Origin: Alligator mississippiensis
Taxonomy: Eukaryota; Chordata; Crocodylia; Alligatoridae
Reading direction: 5' to 3'
DNA length: 64,000 nucleotides
NCBI RefSeq assembly: GCF_030867095.1
Contig: NC_081832.1
Span: 59,195,444-59,259,443 of the forward strand
The notes beneath the pieces were generated by a model, which was not told the DNA's origin, did no database searches, and saw only the letters and a program-made list of their open reading frames with translations. The position numbers were made by a program, and so were the translations under genes. Shown one piece after another: positions 36,723 to 47,580 of the stretch (its first letter is position 1; each line of letters starts with the position of its first letter).

Positions 36723-36725
36723 TAT

Positions 36726-37370
36726 ATTTTTATTAGGGAAGCCACAAGCTTGTTTGATATCTCTCTAGTTATAATGTATCGGATAGCATTTGTCCTAAAA
36801 TGAAGCTTCTTATAGCTTACAGTTTTGTTTTTTCAATCCATTTGTATCGGGTGGTAGTATTATATATAATGAATCTCCCTTGATGGAACCAAAATAAGTT
36901 GGCCAATATTTTTGTATTTTGCAAAATACTTGTAGGAACTGTGTGAAATCTAACGGGGTGTTTATTGCCTTTTTTTAGATTACCCCAAATCAAGTTTCAT
37001 GTTAATTTGGGGAAGTGGGGACACTTCTATGTCGTCTTCAGTTTGCAGTTCCTATGGTATAGGTCTTGTTTTCTTTAGTGAGCTGTCAAGGCTAGATTAC
37101 TGTAATATGTTTGTAGATACTTGTAGCAAATGTACATTTTTGGCTACTGTAGGAAGTGATACAATTGTTAGAGATTTGCCCATGAGTCTGAAGTCTGCTC
37201 AGTGTGTTCCACTGGCTATAGTTCGAAGTCCTTCTGTCAAAACCTTGAGTTAGGACTGAAGGGTTGTTTTGAGAGAGAGAACTCTAAACAAAACTAAATT
37301 TAGTATCTCAGAAATGGGAATCTATTAGCATAGGCATTTAAATAAAATCATTTAATGTAGTTTTAAAAAA
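36726..37370. other. last part of intron 1 before exon 2
   Basis: AT-rich. An open frame at 36999-37253 has no recognisable domain and is not needed for the PWWP2A frame. Confidence 0.5.
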
Positions 37371-37378
37371 CACTTACT

Positions 37379-37407
37379 TTTTTTTTCTTTTCTTTTTTTT
37401 TTTTAAG
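37379..37407 (+). promoter_or_regulatory. PWWP2A: polypyrimidine tract and 3' splice site of PWWP2A exon 2
   Basis: An almost pure T tract of 26 bases (two C interruptions, 37379-37404) is followed directly by AAG|G, with the AG at 37406-37407. The codon phase fits the donor at 18826. The long homopolymer is itself slippage-prone. Confidence 0.9.
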
Positions 37408-39106
37408 GTTTGGACCCCATGGAATTCCTGTGACCATATTTCCTAAAAGGGAATACAAAGATAAACCTGAAGCCATGCAGCTCCAAAGTAAACCATTCCA
37501 AGATGAGACACAGGTGAAGTGTGAAGCCAATGGTGCAGTCCCTGATGACTCTTCTCCCATTCAGCCATCAGAACCTAGCCTAGCTAAAAGCTTATGGACT
37601 TCTAAACCACCCCCTCTCTTTCATGAGGGAGCGCCATATCCCCCTCCTTTGTTTATCAGGGACACATATAACCAATCAATACCTCAGCCTCCACCCCGAA
37701 AAATTAAGCGGCCCAAGCGGAAAATGTACAGGGAGGAACCCACTTCTATTATGAATGCTATCAAACTACGACCCAGGCAGGTCTTGTGTGACAAATGTAA
37801 AAACAGTGTTGTTGCAGAAAAAAAAGAAATTAAAAAAGGTGGCAATGCAAGTGACTCTTCAAAATATGATGATAATAAAAAGCGAAGAAATGAGAGTGTA
37901 ACTACTGTGAATAAAAAACTTAAGACTGACCATAAAGTGGATGGAAAAAGCCAAAATGAAAGCCAGAGAAGGAATGCTGTGGTCAAAGTTTCAAATATTG
38001 CCCATAGCAGAAGCAGAGTAGTTAAAGTTTCTTCTCAAGCAAATACTTCAAAAGCGCAGTTAAATACTAAAAAAGTTCTCCAGAGCAAAAATATGGATCA
38101 TGCAAAAGCTCGAGAAGTTTTGAAAATGGCCAAAGAGAAGGCACAAAAAAAACAGAGTGCAACTTCCTCTTCCAAAAACACACATTCAAAGGTCCATTTC
38201 ACGCGGCGTCTTCAGAACACCAGCTCAGGGTCCCTTCCACCTCGATTGCGTTTAAAGCCACAAAGGTACCGGAACGAAGAAAATGACTCTTCCCTCAAGA
38301 CAGGACTTGAGAAAATACGGAGTGGCAAGATGGCAACTAAGCCCCAGTCTCGTTGTTCCTCCACCCGCTCAGCAGGTGAGGCCCCTTCAGAAAACCAGAG
38401 CCCCTCAAAAGGCCCTGAAGAGGCCAGCAGTGAGGTTCAGGACACAAGTGAAGTGCATGTAACTGTTGATCAGGATGAACACCAGACATTGGGCAAGAGA
38501 GGCAGCAAAAGCAATATAACGGTTTACATGACCCTTAATCAAAAGAAATCTGACTCTTCCAGTGCATCAGTTTGTAGTAGTGATAGTACAGATGATTTGA
38601 AATCTACCAACTCTGAGTGTAGTTCTACTGAAAGCTTTGATTTTCCTCCAGGCAGCATGCATGCACCTTCCTCCTCCTCCTCCACCTCCTCTTCCTCCTC
38701 CTCTTCAAAGGAAGAGAAAAAGCTTGGTAATTCCTTGAAAATGAAAGTTTTTTCCAAAAACGTCTCTAAATGTGTCACACCAGATGGCAGGACCATATGT
38801 GTAGGAGACATTGTTTGGGCCAAGATTTATGGCTTCCCTTGGTGGCCAGCCCGTATTCTTACCATAACTGTGAGCCGGAAAGATAATGGCCTTTTAGTTC
38901 GACAGGAAGCCCGTATTTCGTGGTTTGGGTCCCCAACAACATCTTTTCTTGCTCTTTCACAACTATCCCCCTTTTTAGAAAACTTTCAGTCGCGCTTTAA
39001 TAAGAAGAGAAAGGGCCTTTACCGCAAGGCTATCACAGAGGCAGCTAAGGCTGCTAAGCAGTTGACTCCCGAAGTTCGGGCCCTGCTGACACAGTTTGAA
39101 ACGTGA
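37408..39106 (+). CDS. PWWP2A: PWWP2A coding exon 2, including the PWWP domain and stop (residues 228-793)
   Basis: Completes PWWP2A, giving a 793-residue protein. FGPHGIPVTIFPKREYKDKP follows the splice. A Pro-rich block is followed by the basic cluster RKIKRPKRKM (325-334), a likely NLS. C355-DK-C358 is a lone CxxC pair. The middle is long, basic and Lys-, Ser- and Asn-rich. A Ser-rich run starts at residue 649, just before KEEKKLGNSLKMKVFSKNVS. The PWWP domain is about 691-760: GDIVWAK starts at 694 and GFPWWPA at 703, keeping the aromatic-cage tryptophans and the signature. The tail FNKKRKGLYRKAITEAAKAA to FET is basic. In this family the PWWP module binds DNA and H3K36-methylated nucleosomes while the internal region binds H2A.Z and MTA1. 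The frame is intact, with TGA at 39104. Isoforms using exons further downstream cannot be judged here. Confidence 0.97.
38669..38707 (+). repeat. PWWP2A: coding (TCC)n serine run in PWWP2A
   Basis: Imperfect TCC/TCT trinucleotide repeat coding five serines, one threonine and seven serines just upstream of the PWWP domain. It is the likely site of length variation between species or individuals. Confidence 0.9.
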
Positions 39107-40245
39107 ACGTGGAAAGTAAGGTAGGCAAGAAAGTTGGAGGCTCCGCAAATTTATAGCCTAGTTAGAGAACTACTATGAAGGACTTGGCCAATTCAAGAAG
39201 TTGCACTCAGTTGATTGCTCTTTTTATACTAAAATTGTTCCATTTGTAGCAGTTTCTTGAAAGTTAAACTACTAAACGAATTGAACATGCAATTGAAATT
39301 AGGCTAAAATGAGAACTTCAGTATTTTTCAAGTGAGAATCTTTTTTAATTAAAAATTCCCCAACACCCCGTGCATAGGAGCCATAGCCTCAGCTGAAAGG
39401 CAGTTTATTTGCAGGGAATTTTTTAGTAGTTTCTACCCAGTATGTACTTAGTTACTACATGGCGAAGGGTAAACGTAAGGGATGGAAGTAATAGCTGTGA
39501 TCTCAGTGGCCCACCAGGGGAAGTGCAGAAACTTAAGCCCTATCTGAATCGTCTTTAAACTTCAAGTAGCTTTTAAGACAGTTGGGCTCGCCAGTGTGAA
39601 CGGGGCCAAAGTGCGTTTACAACACTTGTAAAAAGGTCTGGTCCCAACCATGTTGGCGTGTTTAAATACATCCTAGAAAGCTATTTAGTTACTCTCCTGA
39701 AACAGTTTCAACATAGTTTAAAGACCAGATTAAATGGGATCTTGTCTTAGTGACCACTCTTTCAAACACTCAGTCTTTCTATGCACACGGGCACAAGTAT
39801 GACACTTCAGGGTCAGACAAGCCGAAGGGATGCCTGTTGCTCAAAGACAAAGCTAAAAAGTTCAGTATTTGGGATCAAGGGCTGTTAATGCTGCATAGGT
39901 GTGAACTATAACTTCCTGTCTTTCTTCCACTGAAGAAATCTTCCAGGCCTCTTGCCTGGGAGTTTAGATCAAGAGAGGCTTTGTTTGAATGTGTAAATAA
40001 ATTGATTGCTGAAATTGGTCAGATTTTCTCCTGACTGGTGGTTCCTAAATTCTTAGGATACGTCCTAGTAAATTACACTTTGTGAATTGTCAGATGTGTA
40101 ATTGTTGCATTTTGGATGTATCTAACTTCATTTTTTTTTTAATATTTCCGTTTAAGGTATCTGTTTGCAGGTCAGAAAATGAGAATATGTAATTGTGTAA
40201 TGCTCTGAAATGTAAAAAAACTGTAAATAAAATTGACTAAATCTG
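39107..40245 (+). other. PWWP2A: PWWP2A 3' UTR (minimum extent)
   Basis: Non-coding sequence after the stop up to the expected cleavage site downstream of the poly(A) signal at 40226. A second AATAAA at 39996-40001 could give a shorter form. No repeat element was recognised here, in contrast to the intron, which fits a retained UTR. Confidence 0.7.
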
Positions 40246-40266
40246 AATTATTTGTGTGTGTTTCTC
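40226..40266 (+). terminator. PWWP2A: poly(A) signal and GU-rich downstream element of PWWP2A
   Basis: AATAAA at 40226-40231 is followed, after a cleavage-sized gap, by the GU-rich stretch TTTGTGTGTGTTTCT (40251-40265). This is the best poly(A) arrangement in the 2 kb after the stop codon. Longer transcripts could use AATAAA at 41274-41279. Confidence 0.75.
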
Positions 40267-43200
40267 AAAAAGCTTTGAAAAAATTTCAGGATGTTAGAGT
40301 ATTTTCTATGCGCACAATATATAGAAGACATCCTTTAAAATGTAAAATATCCTTTCTCATTCAGCACTTTAAGAAAGATTTATTGTTTGCTGTAAAACAC
40401 AGTTGGTGTATACTTTTAATTTTGAGACTAAACATTCATCTGTTCACTTTTCCCCAAAACTAGCTCTGTAAAGGGCTTCCTGCCCTAGGTAAAGCTTTAC
40501 AAATTAATTATCCCTGAAGTAAATTCTCTTCCATATATTTAAGTAAAAACAGAAAAAAAATCACTTATACAGTGGGGTAATGTTTTCGATCGTTTTATTT
40601 ATTTTTTTTTTTCCCCCCCTCTCCATCTGTCAAAAGCTAATCAATCCCCTCTCCACTGTTACCTTACTTCTTGCATGTCTGCTGCTCAGTGTTGGGCATT
40701 TTCATGCAGCTGATTTTGTGTTTTCCTTTCTTGGTCCATTTCTGACCATTGGAATTACTATCTTTTTTTTTCCCCTCCTCTTCCAGCTTTGCACTGTCTT
40801 GTGAAGAATTTGGCTGCCTTCATTCCTCATCCCTCCCAAGTTTTTCTATTGTTGGCCATATAGGCAAACCTGATGAGAAACACAAATTTAATACCAACAA
40901 TTGAATTTAACTGTAACTTAAAGTACAATGTAAAGGATTTTATCATTAAAAATCCTCAATGTTTATTGTAGTAGAGTTTTTAGATGATTCAGTTATATTC
41001 CTGCATGCTATTAACCAAGTCAGTTTGTTTCTAAAATGCTGAGGTTTTTTTTCCAACCTGTTTAGATTATGTTCACACAACTCTTGAATATCCAGTGTGT
41101 TAAATGCACACTGGTCCAAACTCTTTTTTTTGCTCAGATTTCCTGAGGAACTTGCGATAATCTTTTGTGTTAGGTCTAATTGAATTTCCAACTCTACTAG
41201 GGTGGGGGTTTTTTTGTTTTTTTTGGAGAATTAAACAATTTCCAAGAAAAAACAGTCAATGCTTTTTGAATGTAATAAACACACAAATTTTTATTATGTG
41301 AAATCCTGTTTCACTCTTATGTATTCTTTCCTGCAAACAGAAACAATTACTGTATTTCAGCAAAAAAAAAAAAAAAAAAAGACGTTGTTAAATCAGGCTG
41401 CTTTCTGAAGCCAAAAATCCACGCAATATGGTTTTTGAAATATTTCTTTACGCTTAGAGCAGAATGATGGCTATCTGTTCAGGTTTAGCAGTTCAAAATG
41501 AATTGACCACGCATTTTAAAAACTGTCTCGTTAGGTTTTCAAGCCAAAGATTTGAGGTAAAACATTTTAAGTTATCATGCCATTTTAAAAGATGTGGAAG
41601 TTTTTAACACTTCTTGGTGTAGGAGTAGAGAATATAGTTCTAGAATAAATTTACAGTGAGTGTTTCCTCATATCTTCCTTGGTGAGATGGGAAAGAAAAT
41701 AAGTCCACTTTTTAAGTTTGCAAGTATTTACAGGGTGTGTTTGGTACCTAATGACTGGTCATCCTGGCACATGCTTTACTGGATTCCTTTCTGTAATGCA
41801 GAGCATTCACACAGAAGAAGAAATATAACTCGGGTTCTCTTAATTAATATTTGGTCCCAGAACTTTGATGATAGACTATACAAGAAACTTTCACATCACA
41901 TTACATTAGTAGTCAAAAGTACTTGCTTTAGGCATAATTCAAAATCTATACATGACAGGAAATCATGGAAAAGTAGTCTTGAGTAGCTTACGTGTTTTAA
42001 GATTTAGTGCAGTTAGTGGTGAAGCAAATGTTGGGAATAAATGCAAACTAACTGGATAGTTGGCTGTATCTGTACTTCATACCTAATTACCCTATTCTTG
42101 AGGGCTACGATTGGAATATTGAAGTGGTGGAATATTTGAGGCTATTCCAATGCTTGCTGCTTTGCAATTGCAAGAAATTAAGTATGCCTATCTGATCCCA
42201 AGAATTGATCGAGCATGAGCACTGATTCTGCAATATCCATAGTTTTAAGTTCACTTTCAGTTGTCTCCAAATCCAGTTTAGTCTGTTAATGACTGTTTTT
42301 ACAGTGCCAGTGTGATAGCATCTGTATAATTAAACTGTGCAACTGTTATGAGATTGCACATAGCATTGTGGGAGTGAATGTACAAATAGCCCCACTCCAA
42401 GCAGCCTAGTATGCTAAAATATTAAGCTGCAGTAAAAGTAAGGGGTGCTTCTGCTAGTGTTCTGCCAATTTACTGAAATACGTTACAGCCAATGGATTAT
42501 TGGGTTTGCAGTTCCTTCTGTTTGCAGCTGGTATAGTCACTATTTATCCAATGTGAGAAAGTAGGATTCAGTCATGTGCCTTCAAAAGGTAGCCTTTCTT
42601 TCAACTTCTTTAGACTACATTAAAAGTATCTGCATTGGATAAGTACTGCAAAAACCCTGTAAGAACCCACTCCTTTACAGTATAATATGGTCACTCCACA
42701 TTGGAAATTGCATGTGAATATTTTCAGTATTTGTACTTCTGTTGAGCTGAGTTCTACAGGAAATCAAACACAAATGTTCAAGAGTCCTTTTAATAATTTT
42801 CAATATATGTCAACACTTAAATTGGCTCATCAGCTTTGTCTGTCATAAATTTTACTTAATTTAGTTTCTAACACTCAGAAAAACATTGCAGAATTGCTCG
42901 CTTTTTTTTCCTTTAATTTGTCCAAATGGTGTTGGGTCTAACACTTGAGTAAGGTTTTCCAGGGTTTGATAAACATAATCTAAAGAGAGAAGGATTCCAA
43001 ACGTAGCCAGTTTCTTACCTTAACAAGGATTATACCACTGGAAAACTGATACAAGACTTGCTTTGTGCAATGCCTTCCCCAAGATATGACTTAACTATTC
43101 CACTCTTTAAATTCTTAAATGTCAAATGATCTTCCTTGCATGCTATGCTTTCAGTTTTTGCTTCAATTCTGGGAATATGCTAAGAATGGCTAAACAGGCC

Positions 43201-43940
43201 TGGATAGCTGCAGAAAGAAATGACATGATGCCCTTTTGGAGCCTTATTCTTCATCATCATCATCATCATTATCCTCCTCCCCCTCCTTGTCCTTGCTGCT
43301 CTGTGAAGTAAGGTAGAGAGAGAAAACTGGCCTCTTGCTTGAGGAGCTCAGGGAAGAACAAGAAACTAATACAAAATAAAAATCTGAAGCACAACTTGAG
43401 TTCAACTGTGCTCATTTATAATTTTATAAGACGTGGCACAAAATAGACTCAGGGTTATACAGGCAAATTAAAGTAATGAGCATATTAATAGCTTGTTCAA
43501 ATGGTAGTAAAGCACATGGTATTTTATGCAATAAATCATTTGGTAAACATGCCAGTGAGCTAGTTTGTGTACAAAGTGGCAATTTCATGTAATTTTAGCT
43601 CGGTTTACCGCAGCAACGTTTAAAGTAATATCTTGTTCGTGTTTTCTCATTGTTGTAAGGATCATTGAAGGAAGTCTCTGTGAATGGGAAGGAGAGCAAA
43701 GGTGCATTGTAAGGTGCCTGTGGAAAAGTAATTTTTTAGTCTAGGTGCACATTAAGCATTTTCTTCCTGCGTTTTTAATTAAGTTATTTGATACAAAGTA
43801 AAATTTGAATGGACACCAGATAATCTTAAGCAAGTTTCTTATAAGCTTGCAGCCTCTGCTACAGAATGAGAAGGAGACTAATTTTGAACTGCTAACTCGT
43901 AAGGAAGCTACAGATTGCCTCATCTACTTACATTAGTTTA
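40267..43940. other. downstream sequence, no gene recognised
   Basis: AT-rich, low in recognisable repeats, with an A-run at about 41361-41378 and (ATC)n at 43251-43269. It may include extended 3' UTR. An AATAAA at 41274 is a possible alternative end. Confidence 0.5.
43251..43269. repeat. (ATC)n microsatellite
   Basis: Six trinucleotide units, followed by a CCT-rich stretch. Confidence 0.9.
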
Positions 43941-44186
43941 GGCCATGTCTGTAATAGTGGTTGTACTGTTAGCAGCATAAGCATACATTTACACTACACT
44001 GGTGAAGCTTTCCTAATGTGGACGCAGCTATGCCTGCAAACCTGTGTTTTTGTACTTGTATGGCAAAGTCACCTCTGAGCAAAATTGGCTTTAACATAAA
44101 AGTGCATTTTTGCTGCTATAACTTGTATGCACAGTGCACCTATGTTGGTAAGGGCAAACGACTTCACACCCTTGACTGACAGCTAG
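43941..44186. mobile_element. probable old DNA-transposon (MITE) remnant
   Basis: Contains TTTACACTACACTGGTGAAG, AATGTGGACGCAGCTATGCC and, inverted near the far end, ACAGTGCACCTATGTTGG and ACTTCACACCCTTGAC. The order resembles a common reptilian MITE with 'tatgccggtaaa' modules that I recall, but no TSD or second good copy is present in the window. Confidence 0.35.
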
Positions 44187-44617
44187 AAAGGAGTCTGTGG
44201 TATACATGTAAACTTAGATCATGCAAGTCAAGAGTTACACTTCTTTTTTCTAGTGAAGATGAGGCTTATCTATGCCAACATGACTTCCTTTTTCTTTTCT
44301 TTTTTTCTTGAATTTTGATTGTCAAAAGGTACTTTTGACAATCTTTATAAAGGTTGATCTGGACACTCATCAAACCTGTGTTCCTCCCTACAAATACTTG
44401 TGGCTTAGCTTAGGAGTTAGTCTGAGGTAAACCACAAACTGGCAAGTAATTAACTGGATGGAGCAAAACAGAATACAGGATTTCATGAAGACTAATCGTT
44501 CATGCAAGTGGTACAGGTATGGTAGAACAGTGCTGCTCTGTATTGCCACGAAGCTGTGAACGTGGCTGAGCCACTTTTGGTTCCAGACCTTGTGCTTGCA
44601 GAGGAATCTGCATGGAG
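44187..44617. other. intergenic, no feature recognised
   Basis: AT-rich spacer leading to the family-1 hAT-like copy. Confidence 0.5.
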
Positions 44618-44625
44618 CTGTCTTG

Positions 44626-45391
44626 TAGGGCTGTGCGAAGCTTCAGTTGCTGATTCGATTCGGCGGAGATTAGGCCCAATTCAGTGGCTGAATCTCTGAA
44701 TCCGAATTGAATCAGGAGACCTTTAATCTCTCTGAATCAATTCGGACAGATTCAATGATTCGGACATAGACACAGCTTTGAATGTTTTTTCTACATACCT
44801 CAAGGTACCAGGTGGCCCATGAATGCTGAGGTGCTGGGGCGGATGGAGCGTCCCAAGGGGGGGGGGGGGGTCCCGAACACACTTGGCAGTGGACCAGAAG
44901 CATTTCTGGTCCACTTCCGGGTCCATCGGGGAGTGCAAGGAGGACCCCCCCCATCCCCAAGCTCAGTGACTGGTGCCTCCTGGGTCTGGGGGGGCACCCA
45001 GGGGACCCCCCCCAGCCAATCGCTGAGCCAGGAGGTTGCAGGGGTGAGGGTCCCCTGCACACTTGGTGGTGGACCCAGAAGTGGACTGGAAATACTTCCA
45101 GTCCACTTCCAGGCTCACCACTGAGCACACAGTGGGGGGGGTCCCCCGCCCTCCTGTGGGATGCTCCATCTGCCCCACCATCACAACATACACAAGCCAC
45201 ACCTGGTACCTCGAGGTATGTAGAAAAAACAGCTGTGTCTATGGCTGAATTGCTGATTCTCTGAATTGACATCGAATCTTCACATTTGGATTTGGCCAAA
45301 TCGAATCGGGGACAGTGATCCGAATCAACAAATCACTGTTCCCGATTTGGGCCGAATCTGAATCAAATATGGCCTGTTTTGCACACCCCTA
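44626..45391. mobile_element. hAT-like foldback element, family 1 copy 4 (complete, perfect TSD)
   Basis: This copy defines the family. It begins TAGGGCTGTGCGAAGC, ends TTTTGCACACCCCTA, and is flanked by identical octamers CTGTCTTG at 44618-44625 and 45392-45399. It is 766 bp. The GATTCGG-rich ends are inverted with respect to each other. Two internal hairpins exist: about 44891-44918 (GGACCAGAAG / CTTCTGGTCC-like) and a perfect one at 45078-45109, with 14-bp arms GAAGTGGACTGGAA and a 4-base loop. Apparent open frames across it on both strands are by-products of its symmetric, GC-rich sequence. Confidence 0.9.
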
Positions 45392-45399
45392 CTGTCTTG

Positions 45400-45797
45400 G
45401 CTGTACTGACAGTCCCTAAATGTCCATAACTGGATTGCCACTACGTTGCTGGGAATGGGGAAGTAGAAATTTACTATGTCAAAGTGTTGTTTTATCATTA
45501 ATAGAAAATGTCTAAGGACTTGGACCTTGGCCATAAACTATTAGTGCAAGCAGGCCCCTGTGTAATAAAAATCTTCAATTCCTAATTATTTTATATGCAT
45601 AAATAATTTTAAGGAATGCCAATTTAAAAATAATGCTGTTATCTGACAATAAGTACAAAGTAAAATGTAACGTCAATACAAATTGATTATTGACATTTTT
45701 TAAAAATTCTCTCACTTTCCTTTTTCACTCTGAATATTTGCTTTGTAAAGCATTTCTCTTCTTTGGTTTAAGAAAGGAAGGAGTGATTTTTTTTTTC
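45400..45797. other. intergenic, no feature recognised
   Basis: AT-rich spacer between the hAT-like copy and the old CR1. Confidence 0.5.
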
Positions 45798-46683
45798 ATA
45801 AAATGGAAGGGACCTCTGGCATCTTGAAGTCTGGTCCTTCTACTGGCATGGGCAACCACATCATGTGATCTCTTATAAATTTAACAAGCCTTGTTTTAAA
45901 ACTAGTCATGCTGGTTCTTGTGACACAGTTGGAAAACTGCTTGAGAATCTCATCTTCTGATGGTTAGAAACCTTCTAATTTTCATCCTAGATCAATATAT
46001 GTAGTTTATATTAATTCATCCTTGTTCCAGTGTTGCCAGTTAATTTAAATAGCTCTTCCTTCTTGAGTTTACCTTCCTGATGTATTTAGAAAGAGCAGTC
46101 AAATCTTTCTGGTATGCTAAACCAGCTCTTGTACAATAGTCCATTTCCCTGATGATCCTACTAGCCCCTTGCCACACTGGCTCCTGTTTCAATTCATCTT
46201 GATCATGGCGGTGGTCTTATTAGGATGTTGTAGAGTAGCATTAATACTACCCTAAGTCTACTGGAATTACTTTGCTTTGTAAATATTGGGATTCCATTTG
46301 CCTCTTTTAAAGGGCACTCAGTTGTCATTTGATTAGTACACCAACTAATACACCCAGGTCTTTATCCTTTTTTGTTGTTTCCAGCTGATGATTTTCCAGT
46401 TTACGGCAGAAAATCGTACTGGCCCCTTAAGTGCAAGGTTGTGTACCTTGTGCTGTTAAATTTCATCCTAGTTCTGTTATTCCAGGATTTAAGGTTAAAT
46501 TGATAGCAATTCTTCTGAACTACGTCATCAGCTAATTCGGTTAGTTCAACCCTACTTTTTTTTGCTTAGTTTTTTAATGAAAATATTAGTCCCAAGATTT
46601 GATTCTTGGAGAGCTCCACCAGTAACCTCCCTCTCTAGTCTAGTTCTCTTTTCAGCACAACTGATTAGCAGCCCGTTAATCAT

Positions 46684-46714
<31 letters not shown>

Positions 46715-47580
46715 TGCTACAATTTTGTGTTGTGTTCCAGCATGCCACTGCATCAGATATTTATCAGCATTTGCTTTGTTTAGATAATCAGTTTTCTTAA
46801 CACAGAAATATCAGGATAGTTTGACACAACCCATCTCATAACCCTTGCATCATTTTATCTCATTTCTACCATGGCTATTTATTCATTCTTTCCAAATTGT
46901 CTGTAGTTGTCTGACCACTTTTTTCCTTCTCAGATCTAGATATTATATTAACTTTTTACCAATCAGTCACATAGTACTAAATGATTTTGAGAGTTATAAA
47001 AAAAAAAATAAAAAATCCTTGCTACAAGCATTGCATTTTATGCTCTAGTTCATTTAGTATATTGAGTGTATTGAACTCGAGTTTTGTTCCACCTTGAGTA
47101 TAGTAGTGTTCACTTCAGAAGTCATCTGGTCTTTTCCTCGTGTCATGCCAATTGAAGGATGAGCCAAATTATTCATTTAGCCTTTGGAAAACACCTGAAT
47201 AATGTTGAACCTATCCTTACTGCACAGTAACTACACTTTGCTTCTCTCTTTATTTTCCCCTTTGCTTGGAATTTAAATTCTGGCTAGTTTTTACATTTTT
47301 TACTTAGATTCAAATATAGTCGTCTACATTCAAGTCCCTGAGTTCATAAATCCAGTTGACTTCACTGAGCCATTTCCTTAATATCTCAAGCTTTCCCTTT
47401 CAGCATTGAAAACCTGAGTTACAGATCAGTTTTTGTTTATCCATCCATTTTGCTGAAATTAGAATCAGTTTGTGATCTCATGATCAATAGTATTTACCAA
47501 AACCAAACCTAAAATACCATTAACTCCCGTTTGTCCAGTGATAGTTTGGTAAAGACATTGTGAAAATGTCATTATGAACA
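45798..47580 (-). mobile_element. ancient, highly diverged CR1-family LINE remnant
   Basis: On the - strand the order of recognisable CR1 3'-half segments is preserved. The 3' end reads, on the + strand, as AATGGAAGGGACCTCTGGC with CTTGAAGTCTGGTCC, the typical 'AAGGGACCTC...GTCC' CR1 end. Then come CACCCAGGTCTTTATCC, TTAAATTTCATCCTAG and CATCAGCTAATTCGG, then TTGATTCTTGGAGAGCTCCAC and CCTCTCTAGTCTAG, and finally GATCTCATGATCAATAGT with AAACCTAAAATACCATTAAC near the 5' side. Stops occur in all frames. A TTTA microsatellite at 46683 interrupts it. The 5' border is approximate. Confidence 0.7.
46683..46715. repeat. (TTTA)n microsatellite
   Basis: Eight near-perfect tetranucleotide units inside the old CR1 remnant. 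Confidence 0.95.

Larger units (their letters stand above)
18826..37407 (+). other. PWWP2A: PWWP2A intron 1 (18,582 bp, GT-AG)
   Basis: A phase-2 intron between the two coding exons. The donor GTGAGA is close to consensus. The acceptor is TTTTAAG|GTTTGG, preceded by a long T-rich tract from about 37379. Codon 228 (AGG, Arg) is split AG|G. The intron contains at least nine recognisable mobile elements, listed separately. None supplies a gene, and no additional coding exon is needed to keep the reading frame. Non-coding or alternative exons inside the intron cannot be excluded. Confidence 0.92.

Noticed and set aside
38669-38707. CRISPR-like or tandem-repeat array
   Set aside because: It is a coding serine microsatellite. 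No array with regular spacers exists anywhere in the window.
41274-41279. AATAAA as the main PWWP2A poly(A) signal
   Set aside because: Possible alternative, but 40226 is nearer the stop and has a clear GU-rich downstream element.
44712-45299. 195-residue - strand frame
   Set aside because: It coincides with the hAT-like element at 44626-45391. Its sequence is explained by the element's symmetric repeats and has no recognisable domain.
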